A stretch of 64,000 nt of DNA from Pimelobacter simplex. GTDB lineage: Bacteria > Actinomycetota > Actinomycetes > Propionibacteriales > Nocardioidaceae. Below are positions 1-7,952 of the stretch, piece after piece. The stretch lies in assembly GCF_024662235.1 (NCBI RefSeq), contig NZ_CP096276.1, positions 4,836,001-4,900,000 of the forward strand, written 5' to 3'. Numbering within the stretch: the stretch's first letter is position 1; every line of letters starts with the position of its first letter. A program made the translations under genes and the position numbers. The notes under the pieces are model-generated. The model was not told where the DNA came from. It searched no databases and saw only the letters and a list, made by a program, of their open reading frames with translations.

Positions 1-245
1 TCGACGAGGCGGGTGCACGACTCCGGGTCGCTGACGTCGGTGGCGACGGTGAGGGCGCGGCGTCCGGTGGCCTCGACCAGCGCCGCGGTCTCGGCGAGGC
101 GGTCGACCCGGCGGGCGCCGAGGACGACGTCCGCGCCGGCCTCGGCGAAGGCCTGGGCGAAGGCGATCCCCAGACCGCTGGACGCACCGGTGACGACGGC
201 GACCTTGCCGTCGAGGCGGAACAGGTCGGTGACAGGCTGGCTCAT
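1..245 (-). CDS. SDR-family oxidoreductase, N-terminal part (cut by window edge)
   Basis: Only the first 81 codons are present; the rest lies beyond base 1. The reading begins MSQPVTDLFRLDGKVAVVTG and continues ASSGLG, which is the TGxxxGxG cofactor loop of classical short-chain dehydrogenases. The later ATDVSD segment is the usual acidic motif after beta-3, and GARRVDR follows beta-2. The expected role is NAD(P)-dependent oxidation or reduction of a hydroxy or keto group. The gene starts 8 bases after the thiolase gene on the same strand, so the two are probably co-transcribed. The context suggests a 3-hydroxyacyl-CoA or ketoacyl step, but the substrate cannot be read from this fragment. Confidence 0.85.
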   Translation of the reverse strand, partial: MSQPVTDLFRLDGKVAVVTGASSGLGIAFAQAFAEAGADVVLGARRVDRLAETAALVEATGRRALTVATDVSDPESCTRLV

Positions 246-253
246 CGTCGTCC

Positions 254-1468
254 TCAGATCCGCTCGAGGATGAGGGCCATGCCCTGGCCGCCGCCGACGC
301 ACATGGTGATCAGCCCGGTGGACTTGTCGTGCCAGTCGAGCGAGTTGAGCATCGTCGCCTGGAGCCGGGCGCCGGTCATGCCGAACGGGTGGCCGACCGC
401 GATCGCGCCGCCGTTGATGTTGAGCCGGTCGATGTCGATCCCCAGGTCCTGGTACGACGGCACGACCTGCGCCGCGAACGCCTCGTTGATCTCGACGAGG
501 TCGATGTCGTTGATGCTCATGCCCGCGTGCTTGAGGGCGTTGCGCGTGGCCTCGACCGGGCCCAGGCCCATGATCTCGGGCGAGAGACCCGAGACGCCGG
601 TCGCGACGACCCGCGCCAGCGGCGTCACACCGAGCTCGGCGGCCTTGGTGTCGGACATCATCACGACCGCGGCGGCGCCGTCGTTGAGCGCGCAGCAGTT
701 GCCGGCGGTCACCACGCCGTCCTCGCGGAAGACCGGCTTCAGCCCGGCCAGGGCCTCGTACGTCACGCCGGCGCGCGGGCCGTCGTCGGCCGAGACGACG
801 GTGCCGTCGGGCAGCGTGACCGGGGTGATCTCGCGGGCCCAGAAGCCGTCGTTGATCGCCTTCTCGGCCAGCAGCTGCGAGCGCACGGCGAACTCGTCGA
901 GCTCGCGGCGCGAGAGCCCGCGCAGGCTGGCGACGTTCTCGGCCGTCTGGCCCATCGCGATGTAGACGTCGGGCAGCAGCCCGTCCTCGCGGGGGTCGTG
1001 CCAGACGGTCTGCTCCTCGGCCGTGCGCGCGGTGCGCGACTGGGCGTCGTCGAAGAGCGGGTTGACCGTGTGCGGGATGTGGTCGGAGGTGCCCTTGGCG
1101 AAGCGCGAGACGGTCTCGACGCCGGCGGAGACGAAGATGTCGCCCTCGCCGGCCTTGATCGCGTGGAACGCCATCCGGGTGGTCTGCACCGACGAGGAGC
1201 AGTAGCGGGTCACCGTCGCGCCGGGCACGCTGTCCCAGCCGTTGAGGACGCTGACCACGCGGGCCATGTTGTTGCCGGACTCGCCGCCGGGCAGGCCGCA
1301 GCCGAGCAGCAGGTCGTCGATGGTGCTCGGGTCGAGACCCTCGACCTTCTCGACGGCCGCACGCACCGCGAACGCGGCGAGGTCGTCGGGACGCAGGTCC
1401 TTGAGGGATCCCTTGTTGGCCCGGCCGATCGGCGTACGGGCGGCGGAGACGATGACGGCTTCAGGCAT
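254..1468 (-). CDS. Acetyl-CoA C-acyltransferase (thiolase)
   Basis: 404-residue thiolase of normal length that should cleave 3-ketoacyl-CoA to acetyl-CoA and a shortened acyl-CoA, or run in reverse. Visible catalytic elements are the nucleophile Cys90 in RYCSSS, the NxxGGAIAVGHPFGMTGAR motif with the active-site His, and the C-terminal CVGGGQGMA motif with the second Cys. I start it at the ATG at 1468 (MPEAVIVSAARTP), because GGGAG lies 7 bases upstream and the family normally begins there; a longer frame adds six residues. It is divergent from the TetR gene, with two matching palindromes in the gap, and is followed by the SDR gene. The set SDR, thiolase and acyl-CoA dehydrogenase looks like a fatty-acid or branched-acyl/sterol side-chain degradation module. 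Confidence 0.93.
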   Translation of the reverse strand: MPEAVIVSAARTPIGRANKGSLKDLRPDDLAAFAVRAAVEKVEGLDPSTIDDLLLGCGLPGGESGNNMARVVSVLNGWDSVPGATVTRYCSSSVQTTRMAFHAIKAGEGDIFVSAGVETVSRFAKGTSDHIPHTVNPLFDDAQSRTARTAEEQTVWHDPREDGLLPDVYIAMGQTAENVASLRGLSRRELDEFAVRSQLLAEKAINDGFWAREITPVTLPDGTVVSADDGPRAGVTYEALAGLKPVFREDGVVTAGNCCALNDGAAAVVMMSDTKAAELGVTPLARVVATGVSGLSPEIMGLGPVEATRNALKHAGMSINDIDLVEINEAFAAQVVPSYQDLGIDIDRLNINGGAIAVGHPFGMTGARLQATMLNSLDWHDKSTGLITMCVGGGQGMALILERI

Positions 1469-1501
1469 TGAACAACTCCCAGACATGAGCGAACGCTTAG
1501 G

Positions 1502-1515
1502 TAAGCAGACGCTTA
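1502..1515. promoter_or_regulatory. Inverted repeat, candidate TetR operator 1
   Basis: The 14-mer TAAGCAGACGCTTA is a near-perfect inverted repeat (TAAGC/GCTTA) upstream of the thiolase gene. A further half-site GCTTAG lies at 1495-1500. It matches the second site at 1565-1576 in layout. Assignment to the adjacent TetR protein is inferred from position and symmetry. Confidence 0.55.
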
Positions 1516-1562
1516 GCCTGGCACAGGGTCAGGCGCGCCGTCTACGGGTGATGACACCATTC

Positions 1563-1578
1563 CTAAGCATCTGCTTAG
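1563..1578. promoter_or_regulatory. Perfect palindrome, candidate TetR operator 2
   Basis: CTAAGCATCTGCTTAG is a perfect inverted repeat with 7-base arms and a 2-base centre. Its core has the same half-sites (TAAGC/GCTTA) and length as the site at 1502-1515. Together they bracket the gap between the divergent thiolase and TetR genes, so one regulator could control both sides. The assignment is inferred. Confidence 0.6.
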
Positions 1579-1660
1579 ATCCTCTCCAGCCAGCCCCTCA
1601 CCCCTGGAGACGATCGTCATCACCGCCACCGCCGCCCAGCAGCGCATCCTCGATGCCGCC

Positions 1661-2221
1661 GTGGACGTCTTCGCCGAGCAGGGCTACGGCGGGACGAGCA
1701 CCCGCGACATCGCGGTGCGCGCCGGCCGCAGCCCCGCCGCGGTCTACGTGCACTACCCGTCCAAGGAGGACCTGCTCTTCGCGATCAGCGTGCAGGGCCA
1801 CACCGAGGCGCTCGCGGCGCTCCAGGCGGCGTACGACGACCACAGCGACCCGGTCGCCCGGCTGCACCGGATGATCGACGCGTTCTGCCAGTGGCACCTC
1901 GGCCACACCCGGATCGGCCGGGTCGTCCAGTACGAGCTCAACGCCCTCAGCCCCGAGCACCGCACGGTCATCGTCGCGCTGCGCCGCGACTTCCACCGGC
2001 TGATGACCTCCGCCCTCGACGCCGGCGTCCGGCACGGCGTCTTCGAGGTCGAGGACGTCGACCGCACCGCGCACGCCCTGCTCTCCCTCGGCGTCGACCT
2101 GGTCCGCTGGTTCGACCCGGACCTCGACTCCGAGCCCACCCGCATCGCCCACCTCAACGCTGACCTCGCCGTGCGCATGGTCCGGCGCATCCCCGCCCCG
2201 TCCCAGGAGGACTCCCGATGA
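1661..2221 (+). CDS. TetR-family transcriptional regulator (true start unclear)
   Basis: The DNA-binding domain is plain: VDVFAEQGYGGTSTRDIAV leads into the helix-turn-helix RAGRSPAAVYVHYPSKEDLL, followed by a C-terminal ligand-binding region of about 130 residues. It probably represses the flanking acyl-CoA genes through the palindromes at 1502-1515 and 1563-1578. GTG 1661 is the first usable canonical start in frame, but coding similarity continues upstream. The in-frame reading from about 1604 gives LETIVITATAAQQRILDAA, which is the normal first helix of a TetR protein, and no ATG, GTG or TTG exists there. GGAG at 1606-1609 would suit an ATC at 1619. The stop overlaps the acyl-CoA dehydrogenase start (ATGA), so the two are one operon. 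Confidence 0.85.
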   Translation: MDVFAEQGYGGTSTRDIAVRAGRSPAAVYVHYPSKEDLLFAISVQGHTEALAALQAAYDDHSDPVARLHRMIDAFCQWHLGHTRIGRVVQYELNALSPEHRTVIVALRRDFHRLMTSALDAGVRHGVFEVEDVDRTAHALLSLGVDLVRWFDPDLDSEPTRIAHLNADLAVRMVRRIPAPSQEDSR

Positions 2222-3363
2222 ACCGCGACATCTACGACGACGACCACGAGGCCTTCCGCGCCTCGGTGCGCGAGTTCCTCGAGCGCTCGGTGATCCCGCA
2301 CGTCGAGGAGCACCAGGCCAAGAAGGGCCTGCCCCGGGAGTTCTGGCTCGACGCCGGCCGCAACGAGCTGCTCGGCCTGGAGATCCCCGAGGAGTACGGC
2401 GGCTCCGGCGCCGGCGACTACCGCTTCAACGCCGTGCTCACCGAGGAGCTGAGCAAGGTCACCGCCTCGCTCGCCTCGTGCTGGGGCATCCACGCCGACA
2501 TCTGCGCGCCGTACCTGGTCGAGCTCGGGACCGAGGAGCAGAAGCAGCGCTGGCTCCCCTCGATCGCCTCCGGCGAGACCGTCCTCGCCATCGGCATGAC
2601 CGAGCCCTCCGGCGGCTCCGACCTCGCCGGCCTCAAGACCACCGCCGTGCGCGACGGCGACCAGTGGGTGATCAACGGCTCCAAGACGTTCATCACCAAC
2701 GGCTTCTCCGCCGACCTGATCATCACCGCCGTCCGCACCAGCCCGGAGAAGAAGGCCCGCGGGATCACGCTCTTCGCCATCCCCGCCGACGCCGACGGCT
2801 TCAGCCGCGGCCGCAAGCTCGACAAGGTCGGCCAGGACGAGTCCGACACCGCCGAGCTGTTCTTCGAGAACGTCCGCCTCGGCGACGACCACGTGATCGG
2901 CGAGGTCGACGGCGGCTTCATCCACATGATGCAGAAGCTCCCCCAGGAGCGCCTCGGCGCCGCGATCTCCAATATTGCCCACGCGAAGCAGATCCTCGTC
3001 GAGACCCTGCAGTACACCAAGGACCGCCAGGCGTTCGGCGCCCCGATCGGCACCTTCCAGCACAACAAGTTCCTCCTCGCCGAGCTGTTCACCCAGATCG
3101 AGGTCAGCGAGGCGTACGTCGACAAGTGCGTCCTCGCCCACAACGCCCGCGAGCTCACCCCGGTCGAGGCCGCCAAGGCCAAATGGTGGACCAGCCAGGT
3201 CCAGAACGAGGTGCTCGACCACTGCGTCCAGCTGCACGGCGGCTACGGCTTCATGAACGAGTACCGCGTCGCCCGCGCCTGGCGCGACGCCCGGGTCACC
3301 AAGATCTGGGCCGGCTCGAACGAGATCATGAAGGAGCTCATCGGCCGCGACCTGGGGCTCTGA
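2218..3363 (+). CDS. Acyl-CoA dehydrogenase
   Basis: 381-residue FAD-dependent acyl-CoA dehydrogenase that introduces the alpha-beta double bond. The signature GMTEPSGGSDLAGLKTTA (substrate/FAD loop) and the C-terminal LHGGYGF and WAGSNEIMKELIGR segments are present. At the position where MCAD has its catalytic Glu (before GT/GS) there is Ala. The base is instead probably Glu244 in KLPQERLGA, as in long-chain and isovaleryl-CoA dehydrogenases. That placement is by recalled family knowledge, not by alignment. It overlaps the TetR gene by four bases and follows no other promoter. Substrate is unknown; a long or branched acyl-CoA is the best guess. Confidence 0.93.
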   Translation: MNRDIYDDDHEAFRASVREFLERSVIPHVEEHQAKKGLPREFWLDAGRNELLGLEIPEEYGGSGAGDYRFNAVLTEELSKVTASLASCWGIHADICAPYLVELGTEEQKQRWLPSIASGETVLAIGMTEPSGGSDLAGLKTTAVRDGDQWVINGSKTFITNGFSADLIITAVRTSPEKKARGITLFAIPADADGFSRGRKLDKVGQDESDTAELFFENVRLGDDHVIGEVDGGFIHMMQKLPQERLGAAISNIAHAKQILVETLQYTKDRQAFGAPIGTFQHNKFLLAELFTQIEVSEAYVDKCVLAHNARELTPVEAAKAKWWTSQVQNEVLDHCVQLHGGYGFMNEYRVARAWRDARVTKIWAGSNEIMKELIGRDLGL

Positions 3364-3405
3364 GCCGCAGGCTCCGCCCCCGCCGACACGCCCTAGGCTG
3401 AGCCC

Positions 3406-4074
3406 GTGCTCTACGAGGTCCTCCACACGGTCGTCCCGCCGCTCGCCCGAGCGGCGTGGCGACCGCGCATCGAGGGCATCGAGAACGTGCCCCTCACCGG
3501 CCCGGTCCTGCTCGCGAGCAACCACCTCAGCTTCGCCGACAGCGTGGTCATCCCGATCGTCGCGCCCCGCAAGGTCGTCTTCCTGGCCAAGGCCGAGTAC
3601 TTCACCGGCTCCGGCCTGCGCGGACGGCTCAGCAAGGCCTGGTTCGAGGGCCTCGGCATGGTCCCCGTCGACCGCACCGACACCCGCGCCGCCCTCAACT
3701 CCCTCGACGTCGCCCTCGACGTCCTGGGCCGCGGCGACGCCTTCGGCATCTACCCCGAAGGCACCCGCTCCCGCGACGGCCGCCTCTACCGCGGGCGCAC
3801 CGGCGTCGCCCAGCTCGCCCTCACGGCCGGCGTACCCGTCGTACCGGTGGGGTTGGTGGGCACCGCCGACCTCCAGCCCGTCGACGCCCGCTGGCCCCGC
3901 CTCGCCAAGGTCACCGTCCGCTTCGGCACCCCGCTCGACTTCACCGGCCGGTTCGAGGGCGTCGCACCCGGCCGGGCGCGGCGCGAGGCGACCGACGAGA
4001 TCATGACGGCGATCCAGGGGCTGACCGGGCAGGAGCCGGCGGGGGTCTACAACGACCTGCCGGTCGAGGCCTGA
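3406..4074 (+). CDS. Lysophospholipid acyltransferase family protein (PlsC-like)
   Basis: 222 residues, close to the family norm. The acyltransferase motifs are in order: NHLSFAD (the HX4D catalytic motif, residues about 43-49), a central FEGLGMVPVDR segment, and YPEGTRSRDG. It should transfer an acyl chain from acyl-CoA to 1-acyl-glycerol-3-phosphate or a related acceptor at the inner face of the membrane. The GTG start at 3406 is the only reasonable one. It lies 42 bases after the acyl-CoA dehydrogenase on the same strand and may be read from the same message. Confidence 0.9.
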   Translation: MLYEVLHTVVPPLARAAWRPRIEGIENVPLTGPVLLASNHLSFADSVVIPIVAPRKVVFLAKAEYFTGSGLRGRLSKAWFEGLGMVPVDRTDTRAALNSLDVALDVLGRGDAFGIYPEGTRSRDGRLYRGRTGVAQLALTAGVPVVPVGLVGTADLQPVDARWPRLAKVTVRFGTPLDFTGRFEGVAPGRARREATDEIMTAIQGLTGQEPAGVYNDLPVEA

Positions 4075-4086
4075 GGCGGTACGCCG

Positions 4087-4782
4087 CTACCGGCGCTCGG
4101 CGTAGCGCGCCCACTGGGCGTCGACGAACGCCGTGAGCAGGTCCCGCGCCTCGACCGCGCCGTCGTCCTCGAGGCCCGTCGTCCGCCAGCTCAGCAGGTG
4201 CTGGCCGTCCCGGACGAGCACTCGGTGCTCGTGCTCGTCGATGGGCTCCTCCTCGTCGATCTCGTGGGTGCGCAGCCCGAACGCGAGCGCCTCGTCACCC
4301 AGCGGCGGCGCCGTGTCGCGCACGACGTCGAGGACCACGTACCTCCGGATCAGCTCCGCGGCGAAGCCGTTCGCGCAGTCGTCGATCGCGCGGTCGACGG
4401 CGGCGAAGACCTTCGCGGCGTCGTCGCCGGCGTACGTGAGGACCTGGACGTCGCCGTACGGCGAGATCCAGCGCGGGCTCGCCTCCACCCGGTCGCTGTG
4501 AACCGGGTGCGGCTCGAGCCTGATGATCGACGACAGCGGCTGGCAGGACTCGGGCGACGCCCGTCGGTCGTCGATGAAGTTGATCCCCGCCTTGCGATTG
4601 ACCGTGGCGTCCCCGACGGTCGCTCCCACCGGGAGCAGGATGTCCTCGATCTGGTCGACCGACAGCACCCCCGCGGGCTCGGCGGACCGGCCGTCGTCCT
4701 CTCCGTCGCCGCAGCCGCCCGCGGCGAGGGCGGCGACGAGGACGAGCGCACGGGCGAGCAGCGGGGCGGGGCGACGACGCAT
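4087..4782 (-). CDS. Putative lipoprotein
   Basis: 231 residues beginning MRRRPAPLLARALVLVAALA and continuing AGGCGDGEDD. This is a signal peptide with a lipobox ending at Cys, so the protein should be lipid-anchored outside the membrane. The mature part resembles the actinobacterial extracellular sensor-like domains (VDQIEDILLP near its start, two Cys further on), but I do not assign a function. I prefer ATG 4782 over an in-frame GTG eight codons earlier, because the signal peptide then starts normally. It lies 20 bases downstream of the Lrp gene on the same strand. Confidence 0.7.
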   Translation of the reverse strand: MRRRPAPLLARALVLVAALAAGGCGDGEDDGRSAEPAGVLSVDQIEDILLPVGATVGDATVNRKAGINFIDDRRASPESCQPLSSIIRLEPHPVHSDRVEASPRWISPYGDVQVLTYAGDDAAKVFAAVDRAIDDCANGFAAELIRRYVVLDVVRDTAPPLGDEALAFGLRTHEIDEEEPIDEHEHRVLVRDGQHLLSWRTTGLEDDGAVEARDLLTAFVDAQWARYAERR

Positions 4783-4802
4783 GGGGGCACTCTCTCTCAC
4801 TC

Positions 4803-5273
4803 TCACGGGCCGTCCACCGGCAGCGGCGAGACCGGCTTCGTCGTACCGAACGCGAAGGTGGTCTCGATCGAGGCGAGCGACGGGATGCCGCGCAGCCGGT
4901 CCCGCACGAACGCCTCGTACGCCGAGAACGACGGGACGACGACCTTCACCAGGTAGTCCTGGTCCCCCGCGAGGAGGTAGGCCTCGACGATCTGGGGCAC
5001 CCCGCGCAGCTCCTCCTCGACCGCGTCGACGACGTCGGTCCCGTGCGAGGAGAGGGTGAGCCGGACGAAGGCGGTGATGCTCAGCCCGACCGCCTCGGGC
5101 GAGACGACGGCGCGGTAGCCGGTGATGACGCCGGCCTTCTCGAGGGCGCGGACGCGGCGCAGGCAGGGGGACGGCGAGAGGCCGACCCGGTCGGCGAGCT
5201 CCTGGTTGGTCAGGCGGCCGTCGAGCTGGAGCTCCAGCAGGATGTGGCGGTCGGTGTCGTCGAGGGTCGTCAC
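4803..5273 (-). CDS. Lrp/AsnC-family transcriptional regulator
   Basis: 156 residues. The N-terminal helix-turn-helix reads LDDTDRHILLELQLDGRLTN followed by QELADRVGLSPSPCLRRV. The RAM effector domain with its beta-alpha-beta pattern (VEAYLLAGDQDYLVKVVV) follows. Such proteins sense amino acids and control transport or metabolism genes. GTG 5273 gives the usual start a few residues before LDDTD; an upstream frame adds eight unlikely residues. It is divergent from an EamA-type exporter, the classic arrangement for an amino-acid exporter controlled by its neighbour (inferred). Confidence 0.92.
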   Translation of the reverse strand: MTTLDDTDRHILLELQLDGRLTNQELADRVGLSPSPCLRRVRALEKAGVITGYRAVVSPEAVGLSITAFVRLTLSSHGTDVVDAVEEELRGVPQIVEAYLLAGDQDYLVKVVVPSFSAYEAFVRDRLRGIPSLASIETTFAFGTTKPVSPLPVDGP

Positions 5274-5310
5274 GTGGCAGATTCTGCTACAGATCAACTG
5301 ATTTGGGGCA

Positions 5311-5323
5311 CGATTGGCAATCG
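5311..5323. promoter_or_regulatory. Inverted repeat in Lrp-exporter divergent region
   Basis: CGATTGGCAATCG is a perfect inverted repeat with 6-base arms around one central base. It lies 38 bases upstream of the Lrp gene and about 60 bases upstream of the exporter start. Its size and place fit an Lrp/AsnC binding site, but no second copy was found. Confidence 0.45.
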
Positions 5324-5383
5324 CGTGCTCCGCCGATTTCCCTATCGTTGCTCCGCAGGTCGGATCAGCGAGAGGGCGGCGAC

Positions 5384-6355
5384 GTGGTGGGCGAGAGCAG
5401 TGCGCGGACGACGGGGTACGCCGCGCTGGCCATGACCGTGGTGCTGTGGTCGTCGTTCGCGCTGACCTCGCGCGGCATCGGTACGTCGAGCCTCACCGAT
5501 GCCGACGCGGCGCTGATCCGGTTCGTCGTACCGCTGGTTCTGCTGGCGCCGCTGGTGCCGCGGACCGTGCGCGCCCTCGCCCGCGAACGTACGACGACCG
5601 TGCTGCTCCTGCTGGCCGGCGGACTGCCGCACTACCTGGTCATGGCGTTCGGCGCCGGCCTGACCAACGCGGGCCTGACCGGGCTGCTCGTGCCGGGCAC
5701 GGTGCCGCTCTTCGTGACGCTGCTGCTCCTGCGCCGCCAGCGCGTCCCGGCCCGTGCGGTCGCCGCACTCGCGACGATCGTGGCGGGCGTCGTCGCCAGC
5801 GCGACGCTGGTCGGGACGGACGGCGGCACCACCGGCATCGTGCTCCTGGTCGGCGCCGGCGCCATCTGGGCCTGCTACACGCTCGGCCTGCAGCGGACCG
5901 GCCTGGCGCCGCTCGAGATCGTCGTCGCGGTCTGCGCGCTGTCGGCGCTCGGGGGCCTGGTCCTCACCCTGTCCGGGCTGCTGCCCTCGCACCTGCTGAG
6001 CTCGCCGGGCACGGTCCGGGTCGGCGACGTGCTGACCTTCGCCGTGCTCCAGGGCATCGGGACCGGGCTGCTCTCCACGCTCTGCTACGCCCACGCCGTC
6101 CGGGCGCTCGGCAGTAGCGTCGCCGCCGTCGGGGGTGCGCTCAGCCCGGTCCTCACCGCCCTCGCGGCGGTCCCGCTCTTCGGCGAGACCATCGGCGGGG
6201 GCTTGGGCGTCGCCCTTGCGCTCGTCGTCACCGGTGTCCACGTCTTCAACCGGACGCCCCCAGTCCCCCGGACCACCCGAGCGGCCTGGCCGACCGCGCG
6301 CGGCCCACGACCCGGTCCAGCGGCCCTGATGCGCGCCGCCGAGGTCCGGCTCTAG
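5384..6355 (+). CDS. EamA/DMT-family transporter
   Basis: 323 residues with about ten hydrophobic segments and the two tandem EamA halves typical of drug/metabolite exporters (first half about 15-140, second about 150-290). Both halves end in a GALSP- or GLLVPG-type turn. The C-terminal tail after FNRTPP is basic and not membrane-spanning. I start it at GTG 5384 (VVGESSARTTGYAA) after a GAGAGGG ribosome site; a longer frame from 5303 would cross the likely promoter. Probable role is efflux of an amino acid or similar metabolite under control of the divergent Lrp gene. Confidence 0.88.
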   Translation: MVGESSARTTGYAALAMTVVLWSSFALTSRGIGTSSLTDADAALIRFVVPLVLLAPLVPRTVRALARERTTTVLLLLAGGLPHYLVMAFGAGLTNAGLTGLLVPGTVPLFVTLLLLRRQRVPARAVAALATIVAGVVASATLVGTDGGTTGIVLLVGAGAIWACYTLGLQRTGLAPLEIVVAVCALSALGGLVLTLSGLLPSHLLSSPGTVRVGDVLTFAVLQGIGTGLLSTLCYAHAVRALGSSVAAVGGALSPVLTALAAVPLFGETIGGGLGVALALVVTGVHVFNRTPPVPRTTRAAWPTARGPRPGPAALMRAAEVRL

Positions 6356-6830
6356 CTGCCACCGAGCACCGCAGTCGTCACCGAGCGCAGCGAGCAATTC
6401 AAGCGAACGCCATGGTCAACGGAAATCGTTGACAGGAGATATCTCACATGCCAACATGGCGTATCGCTTGACGTGAATAGGGTTCTGCAAGCGGTCGAGA
6501 TGTAGATCGACGGTCACGGTGATGCCGAGTGCCCCGGTGGCCGACCTTCTGCTGACGTATCCAACCGTTCGATGCACGCCGTGAATGGCGCGTGACGGAC
6601 GCTACGTCAGGAAGGAGTCGATCCGAATACCTCACCATCTCTTGCGGCTCATCCCCTTTGGGTCGCACTCGCCGCTCAGTATCCGGGCCGTCGTCGGCCG
6701 TTACTGAGAACGCGACCCCCCGTCTCTGATTCGACGTCGTTCCCGCGACGTCTTTTCGTGACGCCCTGAATTTGGGCCCGAGCCTCTTTGGCGACCCAAA
6801 AATCCGATCGCTGCCTACAAGTGAGGAACG
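6356..6830 (+). promoter_or_regulatory. 475-base leader upstream of the ABC/HD/enolase operon
   Basis: No convincing gene lies here. Base composition is richer in A+T than the neighbourhood. TTGACA occurs near 6430, but I see no strong -10 at the right distance. Several short inverted repeats occur, and the last one is terminator-like (6733-6756). The message probably has a long untranslated leader, so control by attenuation or a ligand-binding RNA is possible. I do not recognise a known riboswitch class. Confidence 0.4.
6733..6756 (+). terminator. Terminator-like hairpin in the leader
   Basis: GACGTCG and CGACGTC form a perfect 7-bp stem around a 6-base loop (TTCCCG) and are followed at once by TTTT. 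It lies 75 bases before the first gene of the operon and could act as an attenuator. It could equally end a transcript from upstream. Confidence 0.5.
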
Positions 6831-7952
6831 ATGAAGACCATTTCAAAGTTTGTGCTCAGCGGATTGACCGTTGTTCTCGGATTGACCATCAGCGCGTGTG
6901 GTTCGGACTCGAACACCGCCGACAAGTCGGCCCGCCAGCCGGTGGAAGGCGTGGCCGACATCGCGGGCTACGCCCCCGACGACGAGGCATGTCAGCGGAA
7001 CAAGGATGCCGGGAAGATCACCTACATCTCGTCCTACAGCTACGCCGCCAGCGGCTCGATCATGGACGTCTTCATGGCGCGAGACCTGGGCTACTACGAC
7101 GCCCTGTGCCTCGACGTCGAGATGAACACCGCCGGCGCATCGGGCCAGCAGCTGGTCAACGCCAACAAGGCCCAGTTCACCTCCGTGGGGTCGGCGCCGA
7201 GCGTCCTGGACACCGTGGCGAACGCCGACAACATCACCGCGGTGGCGACCTACGGCACCACCGACCCCCACTGCATCCTGGCCAACAAGAGCATCAAGAC
7301 CCTCAAGGACCTGGAGGGCAAGCGGCTCGGCTACTTCACCCAGGTCGCCCCGGTCGCCCGGGCACAGCTCGCCAAGGCCGGCGTCGACCTGGACAAGGTG
7401 AAGTTCACCAAGATCACCAACTACGACCCCACCATCGTCACCCGGGGCACGATCGACGCCGAGATCGCCTACGCGTCGAGCCAGTGCGCCAGCCTCAAGG
7501 AGCAGGGCATCGAGTTCAGCGAGTTCCTGCCGGCCGACGCAGGCGTCGAGAGCACCTACAGCGTGATGGAGGTGAACTCGACGTTCCTGAAGGAGCACCG
7601 GGAGACCGCCGCCGACTTCATGCGGGCCACGCTGAAGGCGCTCCAGTACTGCCTGGACAACGAGGACAAGTGCGTGGAGCACGTGACCGAGCTGGCCCAG
7701 GAGGACAACCAGGGCGACTCGTTCCCGTTGGACCAGCAGAAGCGGACCTGGGCCGTGGAGTCGCAGTGGATCCGGGACAGCACGGTCAAGCCGCTGGGTG
7801 CCCACACCCGCGAGGAGTGGGAGGCGGCCGCTGCGCTGACCCTGGAGTTCAGCGACGTCAAGGAGATCCCGGATCTGGACACCGTGGTCGACTTCGACCT
7901 GGTCACGGACTTGTACGACGCCGACGACGTGCTGATCTGGCCGGGCGAATGA
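6831..7952 (+). CDS. ABC transporter substrate-binding lipoprotein (NMT1/NitT-TauT type)
   Basis: 373 residues. The signal peptide MKTISKFVLSGLTVVLGL ends in ISAC, with the lipidated Cys at residue 23. The mature part has the NMT1-like pattern: YISSYSYAASGSIMDVFMA, a GLYE-like segment (DLGYYDALCLDVEM), and DLEGKRLGYF. It should capture a small solute outside the cell for the next two proteins. A good AGTGAGGA site precedes ATG 6831. The stop overlaps the ATPase start (ATGA). Several Cys residues are present, which is unusual for this family. The ligand is not known; neighbours hint at an organophosphonate, polyol or similar compound. Confidence 0.88.
   Translation: MKTISKFVLSGLTVVLGLTISACGSDSNTADKSARQPVEGVADIAGYAPDDEACQRNKDAGKITYISSYSYAASGSIMDVFMARDLGYYDALCLDVEMNTAGASGQQLVNANKAQFTSVGSAPSVLDTVANADNITAVATYGTTDPHCILANKSIKTLKDLEGKRLGYFTQVAPVARAQLAKAGVDLDKVKFTKITNYDPTIVTRGTIDAEIAYASSQCASLKEQGIEFSEFLPADAGVESTYSVMEVNSTFLKEHRETAADFMRATLKALQYCLDNEDKCVEHVTELAQEDNQGDSFPLDQQKRTWAVESQWIRDSTVKPLGAHTREEWEAAAALTLEFSDVKEIPDLDTVVDFDLVTDLYDADDVLIWPGE

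Noticed and set aside
254..1471. Long open frames on the plus strand (270-965, 329-1471) opposite the thiolase gene
   Set aside because: High-GC shadows: Arg/Ala/Val-rich composition, no family signature, and the minus-strand thiolase motifs are complete.
6444..6668. 74-codon minus-strand frame in the leader of the ABC operon
   Set aside because: No ribosome site, no recognisable domain, composition unlike neighbouring genes.
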